Source: AP-15 sp963845735
GTDB lineage: Bacteria; Pseudomonadota; Alphaproteobacteria; ATCC43930; CGMCC-115725
Assembly (NCBI GenBank): GCA_963845735.1
Contig: CAWJTR010000012.1
Coordinates: forward strand, 227,887 to 291,886
Direction of reading: 5' to 3'
DNA length: 64,000 nucleotides
Each line of letters begins with the position of its first letter. Position 1 is the first letter of the stretch. Of the stretch, positions 39,310 to 47,387 are shown in pieces. The notes under the pieces were generated by a model. That model saw only the letters and a program-made list of their open reading frames with translations. It ran no database searches and was not told the DNA's origin. The translations under genes were made by a program, and so were the position numbers.

Positions 39310-40440
39310 CTACTCGCGGAGATCCTCGAAGAACTCTTTGACCCGGGCGAAAAAACCTTCGCTCTCCGGATGGGTGCGGTTGTTCTCGCCTTCCTTATCG
39401 AATTCGCGCAGCAGTTCCTGCTGGCGCTTGTTCAGGTTGACCGGCGTCTCGACGGTCGCTTCGATGAACATGTCGCCGCGCGCGGCCGAACGCAGCACCG
39501 TCATGCCCTTTGCTTTGAGCCGGAATTGATGTCCTGACTGGGTCCCGGCCGGCACCGTGACGCGCGCCCGACTGCCGTCGACGGTCGGAACCTCAATATT
39601 GCCGCCAAGCGCCGCGGTGGTGATCGGGATAGGTACCCGACAATGGATGTTGGCGCCGTCGCGCTGAAAGAGAGAGTGTGGGGCGACGCTGACGAACATG
39701 TAGAGGTCGCCGGGCGCGGCGCCGCGCACCCCGAACTCGCCCTCGCCAGCTAGGCGAATGCGGGTGCCGTCCTCAATTCCGGGCGGGATGTTGACCGACA
39801 AAGTTTTCTCGCGCCGCACTCGGCCCTGGCCGCCGCAGCCTTTGCATGGCTTCTCGATGACCCGTCCCGCGCCCTGGCAGCCGTGGCAGGTGCGCTCGAC
39901 CGAAAAGAAACCTTGCTGGGTGCGAACGCGTCCGCGCCCGTGACAGGTCGGACAAGAGACCGGTTTGGACCCCGCCTCGGCGCCGCTGCCGTTGCATTGG
40001 TCGCAGGCGACGAGGTTGGGAACACGGATAGTCGTCTGCTTGCCGCGAAAGCTTTCCTCGAGCGAGATTTCGAGGTTGTAGCGGATATCGCTGCCGCGGC
40101 TCGGCCCCGCCTGGCCACGCCGTCCACCGCCCATGAACTCGCCGAACAACTCGTCGAAGACGTCGGCAAATCCGCCGGAAAAGCCGAAATCGCCAGGGCC
40201 GCGGCCGCCGGCTTGCTCAAAGGCAGCGTGACCGAACCGGTCATAGGCGGCGCGCTTCTGATCGTCCTTGAGGACATCATAGGCCTCGCTGATGTCCTTG
40301 AATCTCTGCTCGGCGCCCTTATCGCCCGAATTTCGGTCCGGGTGATATTGCATCGCCAGCTTGCGATACGCTTTCTTAAGATCATCCGCGCTGGCGGATT
40401 TGGTGACGCCGAGTACCTCGTAAAAATCTTGCTTGGCCAT
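39310..40440 (-). CDS. dnaJ: Chaperone protein DnaJ
   Basis: A 376-residue Hsp40 that stimulates the DnaK ATPase and delivers substrates. The J domain includes the HPD loop in LAMQYHPDRNSGDKGAE; a Gly/Phe-rich linker follows. Four zinc-binding repeats CDQCNGSG, CPTCHGRG, CHGCQGAG and CKGCGGQG are intact. The C-terminal substrate domains have NIPPGIEDGTRIRLAGEGE. It lies 103 bases downstream of dnaK with a strong hairpin between. Confidence 0.96.
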   Translation of the reverse strand: MAKQDFYEVLGVTKSASADDLKKAYRKLAMQYHPDRNSGDKGAEQRFKDISEAYDVLKDDQKRAAYDRFGHAAFEQAGGRGPGDFGFSGGFADVFDELFGEFMGGGRRGQAGPSRGSDIRYNLEISLEESFRGKQTTIRVPNLVACDQCNGSGAEAGSKPVSCPTCHGRGRVRTQQGFFSVERTCHGCQGAGRVIEKPCKGCGGQGRVRREKTLSVNIPPGIEDGTRIRLAGEGEFGVRGAAPGDLYMFVSVAPHSLFQRDGANIHCRVPIPITTAALGGNIEVPTVDGSRARVTVPAGTQSGHQFRLKAKGMTVLRSAARGDMFIEATVETPVNLNKRQQELLREFDKEGENNRTHPESEGFFARVKEFFEDLRE

Positions 40441-40481
40441 GTTCGACGGGCGTTCGCTGGAGAGGGGTTAGCCGCCACGCA

Positions 40482-40509
40482 TCTCCCCGGCGAGAATCCG
40501 CCGGGGAGA
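40482..40509 (-). other. Hairpin in the dnaK-dnaJ spacer
   Basis: A perfect 11-bp stem (TCTCCCCGGCG and its complement) with a 6-base loop lies between the dnaK stop and the dnaJ start. With no T-run it is unlikely to be a full terminator. A role in partial attenuation or RNA processing that lowers dnaJ relative to dnaK is an inference. Confidence 0.5.
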
Positions 40510-40543
40510 ACGCATTCGATCCGAATTTACGCCGTAGCGTCGG

Positions 40544-42493
40544 CTAAGCCGAACCGCGTTTTTTCTGATCGTCGACTTCCTCGAAATCGGCATCGACGAC
40601 CTTGTCATCGCCGCCGGGTCCTCCGGGGCCGCCCTGCGCCCCACCCGAGCCCGCCGAGCCGCCCTCGCCCGCCCCGGCCTCCTGCGCCTGCTGGGCCTTG
40701 TACAGCGCCTCGCCTAGCTTCATTGAAACTTGCCCGAGGGCCTCGGTCTTGGCCTTGATCTGCACGGCATCGTCGCTCCCGAGCACATCCTTCAAGGCTT
40801 GAATCGCCTGCTGCACCGAGTCGCGGTCGCCCTGGGGAACCTTGTCGCCGCTTTCGCTCAAGGTGCGCTCGGTCGTGTGGATCAGCGCGTCGGCGTTGTT
40901 CTTGGCCTCGACCAGTTCGCGACGCCGCTTGTCTTCCTCGGCATGGGCCTCGGCGTCCTTGACCATCCGGTCGATATCGCCTTCCGAGAGCCCACCCGAA
41001 GCCTGAATACGTATCTGCTGCTCCTTTCCGGTCGCCTTGTCCTTGGCGGAAACCTGGACAATGCCGTTGGCGTCGATATCGAAAGTTACCTCGACCTGCG
41101 GCATGCCGCGCGGCGCCGAGGGAATGCCAACCAGATCGAACTGGCCGAGCAATTTGTTATCCGACGCCATCTCGCGCTCGCCTTGGAAAACGCGGATCGT
41201 GACGGCGGTCTGATTGTCCTCGGCAGTCGAAAAGGTCTGGCTCTTCTTGGTCGGGATCGTCGTGTTGCGGTCGATCAGCCGGGTGAAAACGCCACCCAAG
41301 GTCTCGATGCCGAGCGACAAGGGCGTCACATCGAGCAGCAGGACATCCTTGACCTCGCCCTGCAAAACACCGGCCTGGATCGCCGCGCCGATGGCCACGA
41401 CCTCGTCTGGGTTGACGCTGCGATTGGGCTCTTTGCCGAAGAACTGCTTGACCGCCTCGATGACCTTGGGCATCCGGGTCATCCCGCCGACAAGGATCAC
41501 CTCGTTGATCTCGGAGGCCTTTAGCCCGGCATCCTTCAGCGCATTGCGGCACGGCCCGATCGTCCGCTGGATCAAATCATCTACCAGCGCTTCGAGCTTG
41601 GCCCGCGTCAATTTGATGTTGAGATGCTTGGGCCCGTGTTGGTCGGCGGTGATGAACGGCAAATTAACGTCGGTCTGCATCGACGAGCTGAGCTCGATCT
41701 TGGCCTTCTCCGCCGCCTCCTTCAGACGCTGCAGCGCAAGACGGTCGTTGCGCAGATCGATCCCCTGCTCCTTTTTGAATTCGTCGGCTAGATAATCGAT
41801 GATGTTCTTGTCGAAATCTTCGCCGCCGAGAAAGGTGTCGCCGTTGGTCGATTTGACCTCGAAAACGCCATCGCCGATCTCGAGCACCGAGATATCGAAG
41901 GTCCCGCCGCCCAGATCGTAGACCGCGATCGTGCCGCTGCCCTTGCGCTCCATGCCATAGGCGAGCGCCGCCGCAGTCGGCTCGTTAATGATGCGCAAAA
42001 CCTCGAGCCCAGCGATCTTGCCGGCATCCTTGGTCGCCTGACGCTGACTGTCGTTGAAATAGGCCGGTACGGTAATGACCGCCTGCGTCACCGTCTCGCC
42101 GAGGTAGGCCTCGGCGGTTTCCTTCATCTTTTGCAGGATGAAGGCGCTGATCTGCGAGGGTGCGTATTTCTTGCCGCGGCTCTCGACCCAGGCGTCGCCA
42201 TTGTCGCCCGAAATGATCTTGTACGGGACGAGATCGATGTCCTTTTTGACCATCGGGTCGGTGAAGCGCCGGCCGATCAGTCGCTTGATCGCAAAGAACG
42301 TGTTTTCGGGATTGGTCACCGCCTGGCGTTTCGCCGCCTGGCCGACGAGGCGTTCGCCCAATTCGGTGAACGCCACCATCGAGGGAGTCGTCCGCATGCC
42401 CTCGCTGTTCTCGATTACCTTGGCATTCCTGCCTTCCATCACGGCCACGCAGGAATTGGTTGTGCCGAGATCGATACCGATGACCTTGCTCAT
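40544..42493 (-). CDS. dnaK: Chaperone protein DnaK (Hsp70)
   Basis: The major Hsp70. The ATPase domain begins KVIGIDLGTTNSCVAVMEGR and has the phosphate-binding VYDLGGGTFDISVLEIGDG. The interdomain linker VLLLDVTPLSLGIETLGG and substrate-binding domain follow, and the C-terminus is rich in Gly and Ala before an acidic tail. The length of 649 residues from ATG 42493 is normal, with GAGG 5-8 bases upstream. No frameshift is present. It works with DnaJ and GrpE encoded on either side. Confidence 0.97.
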   Translation of the reverse strand: MSKVIGIDLGTTNSCVAVMEGRNAKVIENSEGMRTTPSMVAFTELGERLVGQAAKRQAVTNPENTFFAIKRLIGRRFTDPMVKKDIDLVPYKIISGDNGDAWVESRGKKYAPSQISAFILQKMKETAEAYLGETVTQAVITVPAYFNDSQRQATKDAGKIAGLEVLRIINEPTAAALAYGMERKGSGTIAVYDLGGGTFDISVLEIGDGVFEVKSTNGDTFLGGEDFDKNIIDYLADEFKKEQGIDLRNDRLALQRLKEAAEKAKIELSSSMQTDVNLPFITADQHGPKHLNIKLTRAKLEALVDDLIQRTIGPCRNALKDAGLKASEINEVILVGGMTRMPKVIEAVKQFFGKEPNRSVNPDEVVAIGAAIQAGVLQGEVKDVLLLDVTPLSLGIETLGGVFTRLIDRNTTIPTKKSQTFSTAEDNQTAVTIRVFQGEREMASDNKLLGQFDLVGIPSAPRGMPQVEVTFDIDANGIVQVSAKDKATGKEQQIRIQASGGLSEGDIDRMVKDAEAHAEEDKRRRELVEAKNNADALIHTTERTLSESGDKVPQGDRDSVQQAIQALKDVLGSDDAVQIKAKTEALGQVSMKLGEALYKAQQAQEAGAGEGGSAGSGGAQGGPGGPGGDDKVVDADFEEVDDQKKRGSA

Positions 42494-42589
42494 GGACACC
42501 TCATTTCAAAAGCAGAACCGGGCGGCCTGGGGAAGCACCGTCCCGATCCCCCAGGAAGTGGTTGTACAGTCATCCCCTTACTTTGAGAG

Positions 42590-42620
42590 TTATATAAGTC
42601 AGCGTCTGGGGCGCTACAAC
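42590..42620 (-). promoter_or_regulatory. Possible heat-shock (RpoH-type) promoter of dnaK
   Basis: On the minus strand GTTGTAG (42614-42620) is followed after 15 bases by CTTATATAA (ending near 42590), close to the alphaproteobacterial RpoH pattern CTTG-N-CYTATNT. The -35-like element overlaps the grpE stop codon. It would let dnaK be transcribed apart from hrcA-grpE. The match is partial, so this is tentative. Confidence 0.4.
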
Positions 42621-43198
42621 GGCTCGGCCGGTTTCGCCGGCGGCTTGGCGACGCCAACCATGGCCGGCCGCAGCAAGCGGTCGTGCAGCAGGTAGCCAGG
42701 CTGCAGCACCTCGACGATCGTGCCGGGCGGCCGGTCGCCGCGCTCGACCTCAAAGATCGCCTGATGGAGATTGTGGTCGAAGCGCTCGCCCATCGGATCG
42801 ATACGACGGATACCGTGCCGCTCGAACACCGACAAGAGCTCGCGTTCGGTTGCGGCGACCCCCGCGAGCAGGCTGCGGGTGCGCTCATCCCCAACCTCCG
42901 CCTCGGGCAGGCTGGCGAGAGCGCGGCGCAGATTGTCCGCGGCTGACAGCAGCTCCTTTGCAAAGCCGGAGATCGCATATTTCGTGGCGTCGTCGCGCTC
43001 GCGCTGGGCCCGGCGGCGGGTGTTCTCGGCCTCGGCCAGGGCACGCAGCAGCCGGTCCTTATGCTCGGCAAGCTCGGCCTCGAGCACCGCCACCCGCGCT
43101 TCCGGCGAGAGCTCGGGGGCCTCGTCGAAATTGTTGTTGGCGGCGACCGACGCCTCATCGGACGTCGTCTCCTGGTGATTTCTGGTGTCGTCCATCAT
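42614..43198 (-). CDS. grpE: Nucleotide exchange factor GrpE
   Basis: Releases ADP from DnaK. It has the long N-terminal coiled coil (LSPEARVAVLEAELAEHKDR, ALAEAENTRRRAQRERDD) and the C-terminal beta domain (GVAATERELLSVFERHGIRR, PMGERFDHNLHQAIFE, TIVEVLQPGYLLHDRLLRPA). The length of 194 residues is normal. Start 43198 or the adjacent ATG 43195 are both possible, the latter better spaced from AGGA. It begins 5 bases after the hrcA stop. Confidence 0.95.
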   Translation of the reverse strand: MMDDTRNHQETTSDEASVAANNNFDEAPELSPEARVAVLEAELAEHKDRLLRALAEAENTRRRAQRERDDATKYAISGFAKELLSAADNLRRALASLPEAEVGDERTRSLLAGVAATERELLSVFERHGIRRIDPMGERFDHNLHQAIFEVERGDRPPGTIVEVLQPGYLLHDRLLRPAMVGVAKPPAKPAEPL

Positions 43199-43203
43199 CC
43201 GTC

Positions 43204-44262
43204 CTATCCGATAAGGCGCCCGATCACCTTGGCCGTAAAATCCACCATCGGGATGATCCGGGCGTAGTTGATTCGGGTTGGGCCGATCACCCCGATCGCG
43301 CCGACGATCTGCTCGCGGCTGTTTTGGTAGGGAGCGATTACCATCGAACAGCCAGCCACCCCGAACAAGTGGCTTTCGGCGCCGATGAAGATCTGCACGC
43401 CGTCGCCCTGTTTGCTGGCATCGAGCAGGCGCAATATGGTTTCGCGGGTCTCCAACATCTCGAAAAGCGTCCGCAGCCTTTCAAGGTCGGCCAGCGCGGT
43501 CACGTCGTCGAGCAAGTTTGCTTGGCCGCGAACGATCAGGGCGCTGCCGGCTTCTCCCCCAGCCCAGTCCGCCAGCCCCGCGGCAACGAGTTTCGAGGTC
43601 AGTACGTCGAGCTGAGCCTGGTGCGATTCGATCTCCTGCTGGATTTCGTCCCTGGCCTCCTCGAGGGTCCGGCCGACCAACCGGGCGTTCAGATAATTGC
43701 CGGCGGAGACCAATGCTGCGGGCGGCAGGCCCAGCGGCACCTCGATGACTCGGTTTTCGACAAGCCCATCCTCGGTGACCAGAACGACAAGCGCGCGGCC
43801 GGGGCCGAGATGGACAAACTCGACATGCTTCAGCGGCCGATCCTGCTTTGGAGCGATGACCACCCCGGCGCAATGCGCCAGACCCGAAAGCGCGCTGATT
43901 GCCTCCTCGAGCGCCTGCGGCAGGCTCTTGCCGCGAGCGACGCACAGGCTTTCGATGCTGCGGCGCTCGTCCTCGGCGAGGCGTCCGACTTCGAGCAGGC
44001 CGTGAACAAACAGCCGCAACCCCGCCTCGGTTGGGAGCCGCCCGGCCGAAGTGTGGGGCGCATAAAGCAGCCCCGCTTCCTCAAGATCGGCCATGACGTT
44101 ACGGATCGTCGCCGGCGACAAATTCTGGCCCAACAGCCGCGACAAGGTGCGAGAGCCGATCGGCTCGCCGGTGGCGACGTAGCCGTCGACAATCAGGCGA
44201 AAGATCTCCCGGCTGCGCTCGTTCAGCTCGTTGATTGGCGAGGGGGTGATGGGTCGAGGCAT
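43204..44262 (-). CDS. hrcA: Heat-inducible transcription repressor HrcA
   Basis: Represses heat-shock operons by binding CIRCE inverted repeats. The N-terminal winged helix (LNERSREIFRLIVDGYVATG then GSRTLSRLLGQNLSPATIRN and VMADLEEAGLL) is typical, followed by the GAF-like and inserted domains and the C-terminal MVIAPYQNSREQIVGAIGVI. The length of 352 residues is normal. I found no CIRCE element upstream of this gene or of dnaK; the targets, such as groESL, are probably elsewhere. Confidence 0.95.
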   Translation of the reverse strand: MPRPITPSPINELNERSREIFRLIVDGYVATGEPIGSRTLSRLLGQNLSPATIRNVMADLEEAGLLYAPHTSAGRLPTEAGLRLFVHGLLEVGRLAEDERRSIESLCVARGKSLPQALEEAISALSGLAHCAGVVIAPKQDRPLKHVEFVHLGPGRALVVLVTEDGLVENRVIEVPLGLPPAALVSAGNYLNARLVGRTLEEARDEIQQEIESHQAQLDVLTSKLVAAGLADWAGGEAGSALIVRGQANLLDDVTALADLERLRTLFEMLETRETILRLLDASKQGDGVQIFIGAESHLFGVAGCSMVIAPYQNSREQIVGAIGVIGPTRINYARIIPMVDFTAKVIGRLIG

Positions 44263-44413
44263 ATGAAGGTTGCGACAGTCAGATACAATAGCCCGGTTCC
44301 CGCCGAGAAGCCTCGCGTGCAGCGGCGATCCAGCCGGTCGGCGATCGACCCCGGCGTTGGCGTGATTTGGTAACGGAGGCCAACAACGTCAACTCGGGGC
44401 GGCCGGGCGGCGG

Positions 44414-44928
44414 CTATGGTGTCTGCTTGAACGTTGCTTCGAAACTCTGGCCTTTGGGATCGATCAGATGCCCGACCATATCGACGATCCCTGGGCGAAA
44501 GGCGAACTGGCTACCGTCGGAGTTCTGAAATCTCAATTCGCCTGCGCGGATCACTCCGGTGCCGTGCAGCACGCCGCCGGGCACTGGCGTGCTCGTCCCT
44601 TGCGGTCCGAAGACATAGATGATCGATGCGGTGCCGTCCTCTTTGACGTCCTGTACGATCAGCGCGGCACAGGTATGCGCGTCCCACGCCGCATCGCTCC
44701 ACACGCCGACAAAGCGCCGGAAGTTTTCGGGAATGGTCGATGGGTCGGAAAGCTGAAAGCTGACATTCTGCTCGCAGAAAACGCGGCCCGGCTGCGTGCC
44801 GCTGGTTCCGCGGGGATTGCGGTGCCGCGGCAGGCGGCTCGCCGATGGGCGAGGTCGGGGCCTGGGCCGGCGCCGCGGCAGCGGTCAGCAGAGATCAGGC
44901 AAAAAGGTGCGACGGCACGAGAAATCAT
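44414..44928 (-). CDS. Secreted protein of unknown function, frameshifted
   Basis: A probable exported protein of about 170 residues. ATG 44928 reads MISRAVAPFCLIS. A shift near 44890 leads to LTAAAAPAQAPTSPIGEPPA, completing a signal peptide. Another near 44815 leads to GTSGTQPGRVFCEQNVSFQL, IPENFRRFVGVWSDAAWDAH and FGPQGTSTPVPGGVLHGTGV. The C-terminal part is continuous to 44414. The family (a domain like those in serine-hydrolase-associated proteins) is not clear to me. It is convergent with no close partner and lies between hrcA and map. Confidence 0.55.
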
Positions 44929-45008
44929 GGCGGGCTCCGGCCGGCGACGGCCCAGCACGGCTTTTACGTCGAAAGCCACTGCACGGGTCCGCTCGAACCC
45001 TCCCGCCG

Positions 45009-45902
45009 CTATAATTCGCCACCCGTAGCCGGCTGGGTAGGTGACGCCGGATGCGGTCCCACAACGGGGTTTTCTTCCCGCAAGCCAAGCGGGTAAGGAG
45101 GGCGGTGCAGGCCAGTCGGAGAGATCGTGAAGATCTCGTAGCCGGTGGCCGTTACTCCGACAGTGTGCTCGAACTGCGCTGACAGAGAGCGGTCCTTGGT
45201 CACCGCGGTCCAGCCGTCGCCCAGAATCTTCACCTCCCAGCGTCCGGCGTTGATCATCGGCTCGACGGTGAAGATCATCCCCTCGTGCATGACCGGCCCC
45301 TCGTCGGGGCTGCCGTAATGCAGGATGGAAGGCGCATCGTGAAAGATGCGGCCCACGCCGTGGCCGCAAAAGTCGCGCACCACCGAAAAGCGGTGGCCCT
45401 CGGCGTAGCGCTGGATCGCGTTGCCGATGGCGCCGATGCGAGTACCGGGACGTACCACGGCGATGCCGCGCATCATCGCCTCATAGGTCACATCGACGAG
45501 GCGTCGCGCCTTGATCGGGACCCGCTCGCCAACGAAAAACATCCGACTGGTGTCGCCGTGCCAGCCGTCGAGAATCGGGGTCACGTCGATGTTGAGTATG
45601 TCGCCCTCGATCAGTCGCCGCTCGCCCGGAATGCCGTGACAGACGACATGGTTGATCGAGGTGCAGATGGACTTCGGAAAACCGCGATAGTTGAGCGGCG
45701 CCGAAATCGCATTGTGGTCGGCCACGAAATCGTGGCACAGCCGATCGAGTTCGCCGGTGGTGACGCCCGGGCGAACAAAAGGGGTGATGAAGTCGAGCGT
45801 CGCCGCCGCCAGCGCGCCGGCGCGCCGCATACCCTCGAACGCCTCGGGCCCGTGGATCTTGATCCGGCCGTCGCGTGCCTCGCCGACCGCGAGACCTCTC
45901 AT
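45009..45902 (-). CDS. map: Type I methionine aminopeptidase
   Basis: Removes the initiator methionine from nascent proteins. The five metal ligands are visible: Asp in LNIDVTPILDGWHGDTSRMF (two), His in GHGVGRIFHDAP, Glu in FTVEPMINAG and Glu in SAQFEHTVGVT. The conserved KIHGPEAFEGMRRAG lies near the start. I chose ATG 45902 with AGGA upstream; ATG 45932 is an alternative. The C-terminal 24 residues past PYPLGLR are unusual and may reflect a late frameshift. It is divergent from the MoaB-like gene, a common arrangement in alphaproteobacteria. Confidence 0.92.
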   Translation of the reverse strand: MRGLAVGEARDGRIKIHGPEAFEGMRRAGALAAATLDFITPFVRPGVTTGELDRLCHDFVADHNAISAPLNYRGFPKSICTSINHVVCHGIPGERRLIEGDILNIDVTPILDGWHGDTSRMFFVGERVPIKARRLVDVTYEAMMRGIAVVRPGTRIGAIGNAIQRYAEGHRFSVVRDFCGHGVGRIFHDAPSILHYGSPDEGPVMHEGMIFTVEPMINAGRWEVKILGDGWTAVTKDRSLSAQFEHTVGVTATGYEIFTISPTGLHRPPYPLGLREENPVVGPHPASPTQPATGGEL

Positions 45903-46082
45903 CAGATCCTGCTGCATGCCGCGTATTCGCATCGTCGTTGGTGGGTCACGCCGCGACCCTTCTCGCATGAGATTGAACGTAGGGATTCCCGCGCGGCTGG
46001 GCAACCTTGCCCGCGATTGTGCCGCGCCATTCATTCGCCTATGAAAGACGAAGCCGCGGAGGCGGAAGAGGCCGAAGAGAGA

Positions 46083-46877
46083 ATGACGACGAGCAACCCC
46101 GATCGCGGCACCGCGGCTGCCGAACCCAAAATCGTCACCGCCTGCGTCTTGATAATCGGCAACGAGATCCTTTCCGGACGCACCCAGGATGAGAACCTGA
46201 GCTTCCTCGCTCGGGGCCTGAACGAGATCGGCATCCGGGTGCGCGAGGCGCAGGTCATTCCCGACGACGCTGATGTCATCGTCGCTACGGTCAACGATGT
46301 ACGCAGGCGGTTCGATTACGTTTTCACCACCGGCGGGATCGGCCCGACCCATGACGACATCACCGCCCAATGCATGGCCGACGCGTTTGCGGTGCCTCTG
46401 ATCCTCCATCCGGATGCCAAGCGGCTGCTCGAAACCCATTATCCGGCAGGCCATCTGAACGAAGCGCGGCTGCGCATGGCGCGGGTTCCCGATGGCGCCG
46501 TATTGCTGCCCAACCCGATCTCCCGAGCGCCGGGCTTCCAGATCGGCAATGTCTTTGTCCTCCCCGGGGTGCCCAGCATCATGCAGGGGATCTTCGAGCA
46601 GCTGAAGCACCGCCTCGCCGGGGGCGAAAAGATGCTGAGCCGCAGCGTCAGCTGCCGCCTCGGCGAAGGCACTTTGGCACAGGATCTGTCGGCGCTGCAG
46701 GACCGCTACCCCGATGTTGAAATCGGCTCCTACCCCTATTTCCGGCGCGGCGACTTCGGGGTGACTCTGGTGCTGCGTAGCACCAATCGCACCCGGCTTG
46801 GCGCCGCAACCGAAGAGCTCAAGACACTAATCCAAACGCTCGGCGGCGACCCGCAAGAGGGCCTCAGCGAGGGCTAG
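46083..46877 (+). CDS. MoaB/CinA N-terminal-type molybdopterin-binding-like protein
   Basis: A 264-residue protein with the MoCF_biosynth fold: ACVLIIGNEILSGRTQDENL, VFTTGGIGPTHDDITAQCMA and VFVLPGVPSIMQGIFEQLK. It matches the stand-alone N-terminal domain of CinA/competence-damage proteins, which lack the deamidase part. Substrates in the family are ADP-ribose-like or molybdopterin precursors; which applies here is not known. ATG 46083 fits relatives best; 46041 is an in-frame alternative. The tRNA-Leu gene lies 45 bases downstream. Confidence 0.85.
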   Translation: MTTSNPDRGTAAAEPKIVTACVLIIGNEILSGRTQDENLSFLARGLNEIGIRVREAQVIPDDADVIVATVNDVRRRFDYVFTTGGIGPTHDDITAQCMADAFAVPLILHPDAKRLLETHYPAGHLNEARLRMARVPDGAVLLPNPISRAPGFQIGNVFVLPGVPSIMQGIFEQLKHRLAGGEKMLSRSVSCRLGEGTLAQDLSALQDRYPDVEIGSYPYFRRGDFGVTLVLRSTNRTRLGAATEELKTLIQTLGGDPQEGLSEG

Positions 46878-46922
46878 GCTGTCGCCCGCGGGCGGATAGC
46901 TGAGAAGGAGATCTGAGCGAAC

Positions 46923-47219
46923 GCGGACGTGGCGAAATCGGTAGACGCAGCAGACTTCAATTGGAGTGCCCGCGGGGAAACCCGTGGAGCAGAACCGCTC
47001 AAAATCGGGGAAAGCTAAGGGGTCATCTAAGCCAATCCCGAGCCAAGCCCTCTTCGAGGGAAGGTGTAGAGACTAGACGGGCGGCGCCTACGGCCATCGC
47101 GCTAGGGCGAAGGGATAGTCCAGACCACGAACGCCGATGAGGCGGCGGCGAAAGCCGAAGTGGTACGAAAATCTGCTCCTCGAAAGGGGGTGCGGGTTCG
47201 AGTCCCGCCGTCCGCACCA
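46923..47219 (+). tRNA. tRNA-Leu(UAA), split by a group I intron
   Basis: Exon 1 is 46923-46957 and exon 2 is 47168-47219, 87 bases together with CCA encoded. The acceptor stem GCGGACG pairs CGTCCGC; the anticodon stem GCAGA pairs TCTGC; the joined loop CTTAAAA gives anticodon TAA. The long variable arm CCTC-GAAA-GGGG marks a class II tRNA, and the T arm is GCGGG-TTCGAGT-CCCGC. The intron falls between U34 and A35. Read without splicing, the loop could be mistaken for anticodon CAA. It is the only tRNA in the window. Confidence 0.93.
46958..47167 (+). other. Group I intron (210 nt) in the tRNA-Leu anticodon
   Basis: The 5' exon ends in U, and exon ACUU pairs GAGU just inside the intron (P1) with the U-G wobble at the splice site. 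The intron ends in G, as all group I introns do. The conserved core is visible: GCCAATCCCGAGCCAAG (47031-47047), AAGGTGTAGAGACTAGACGG (47061-47080) and GGATAGTCCAGACC (47113-47126). GACTA (47071-47075) and TAGTC (47116-47120) form P7, the guanosine-binding helix. P2 and P9 are capped by GAAA tetraloops. There is no homing endonuclease frame. Size and type fit the small IC3 tRNA introns. Confidence 0.9.
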
Positions 47220-47387
47220 GCTCTCCAAAACCTGAGTAATGGCTGAACAGCCGGTTTTCGGCATCCAATTGCCCCAATAGAGTGCTACTCCGCGCTACAA
47301 GCTGGCTAGGGCAAATAGTCCCAATTGATATCGCAGAGGAACGGAGCAGTCCCTCAGCCACACATTTCGGATCAGCTGCAGAGCGGG

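Noticed and set aside
42850..44373. 507-residue plus-strand open frame
   Set aside because: It is antisense to grpE and hrcA, which are both certain genes.
42494..44413. CIRCE operator near hrcA, grpE or dnaK
   Set aside because: I looked for TTAGCACTC-N9-GAGTGCTAA in the spacers around these genes and found no match.
46958..47361. Homing endonuclease gene in or beside the tRNA intron
   Set aside because: The only open frame there is on the minus strand, short, without LAGLIDADG, GIY-YIG or HNH motifs, and it covers the structured intron.
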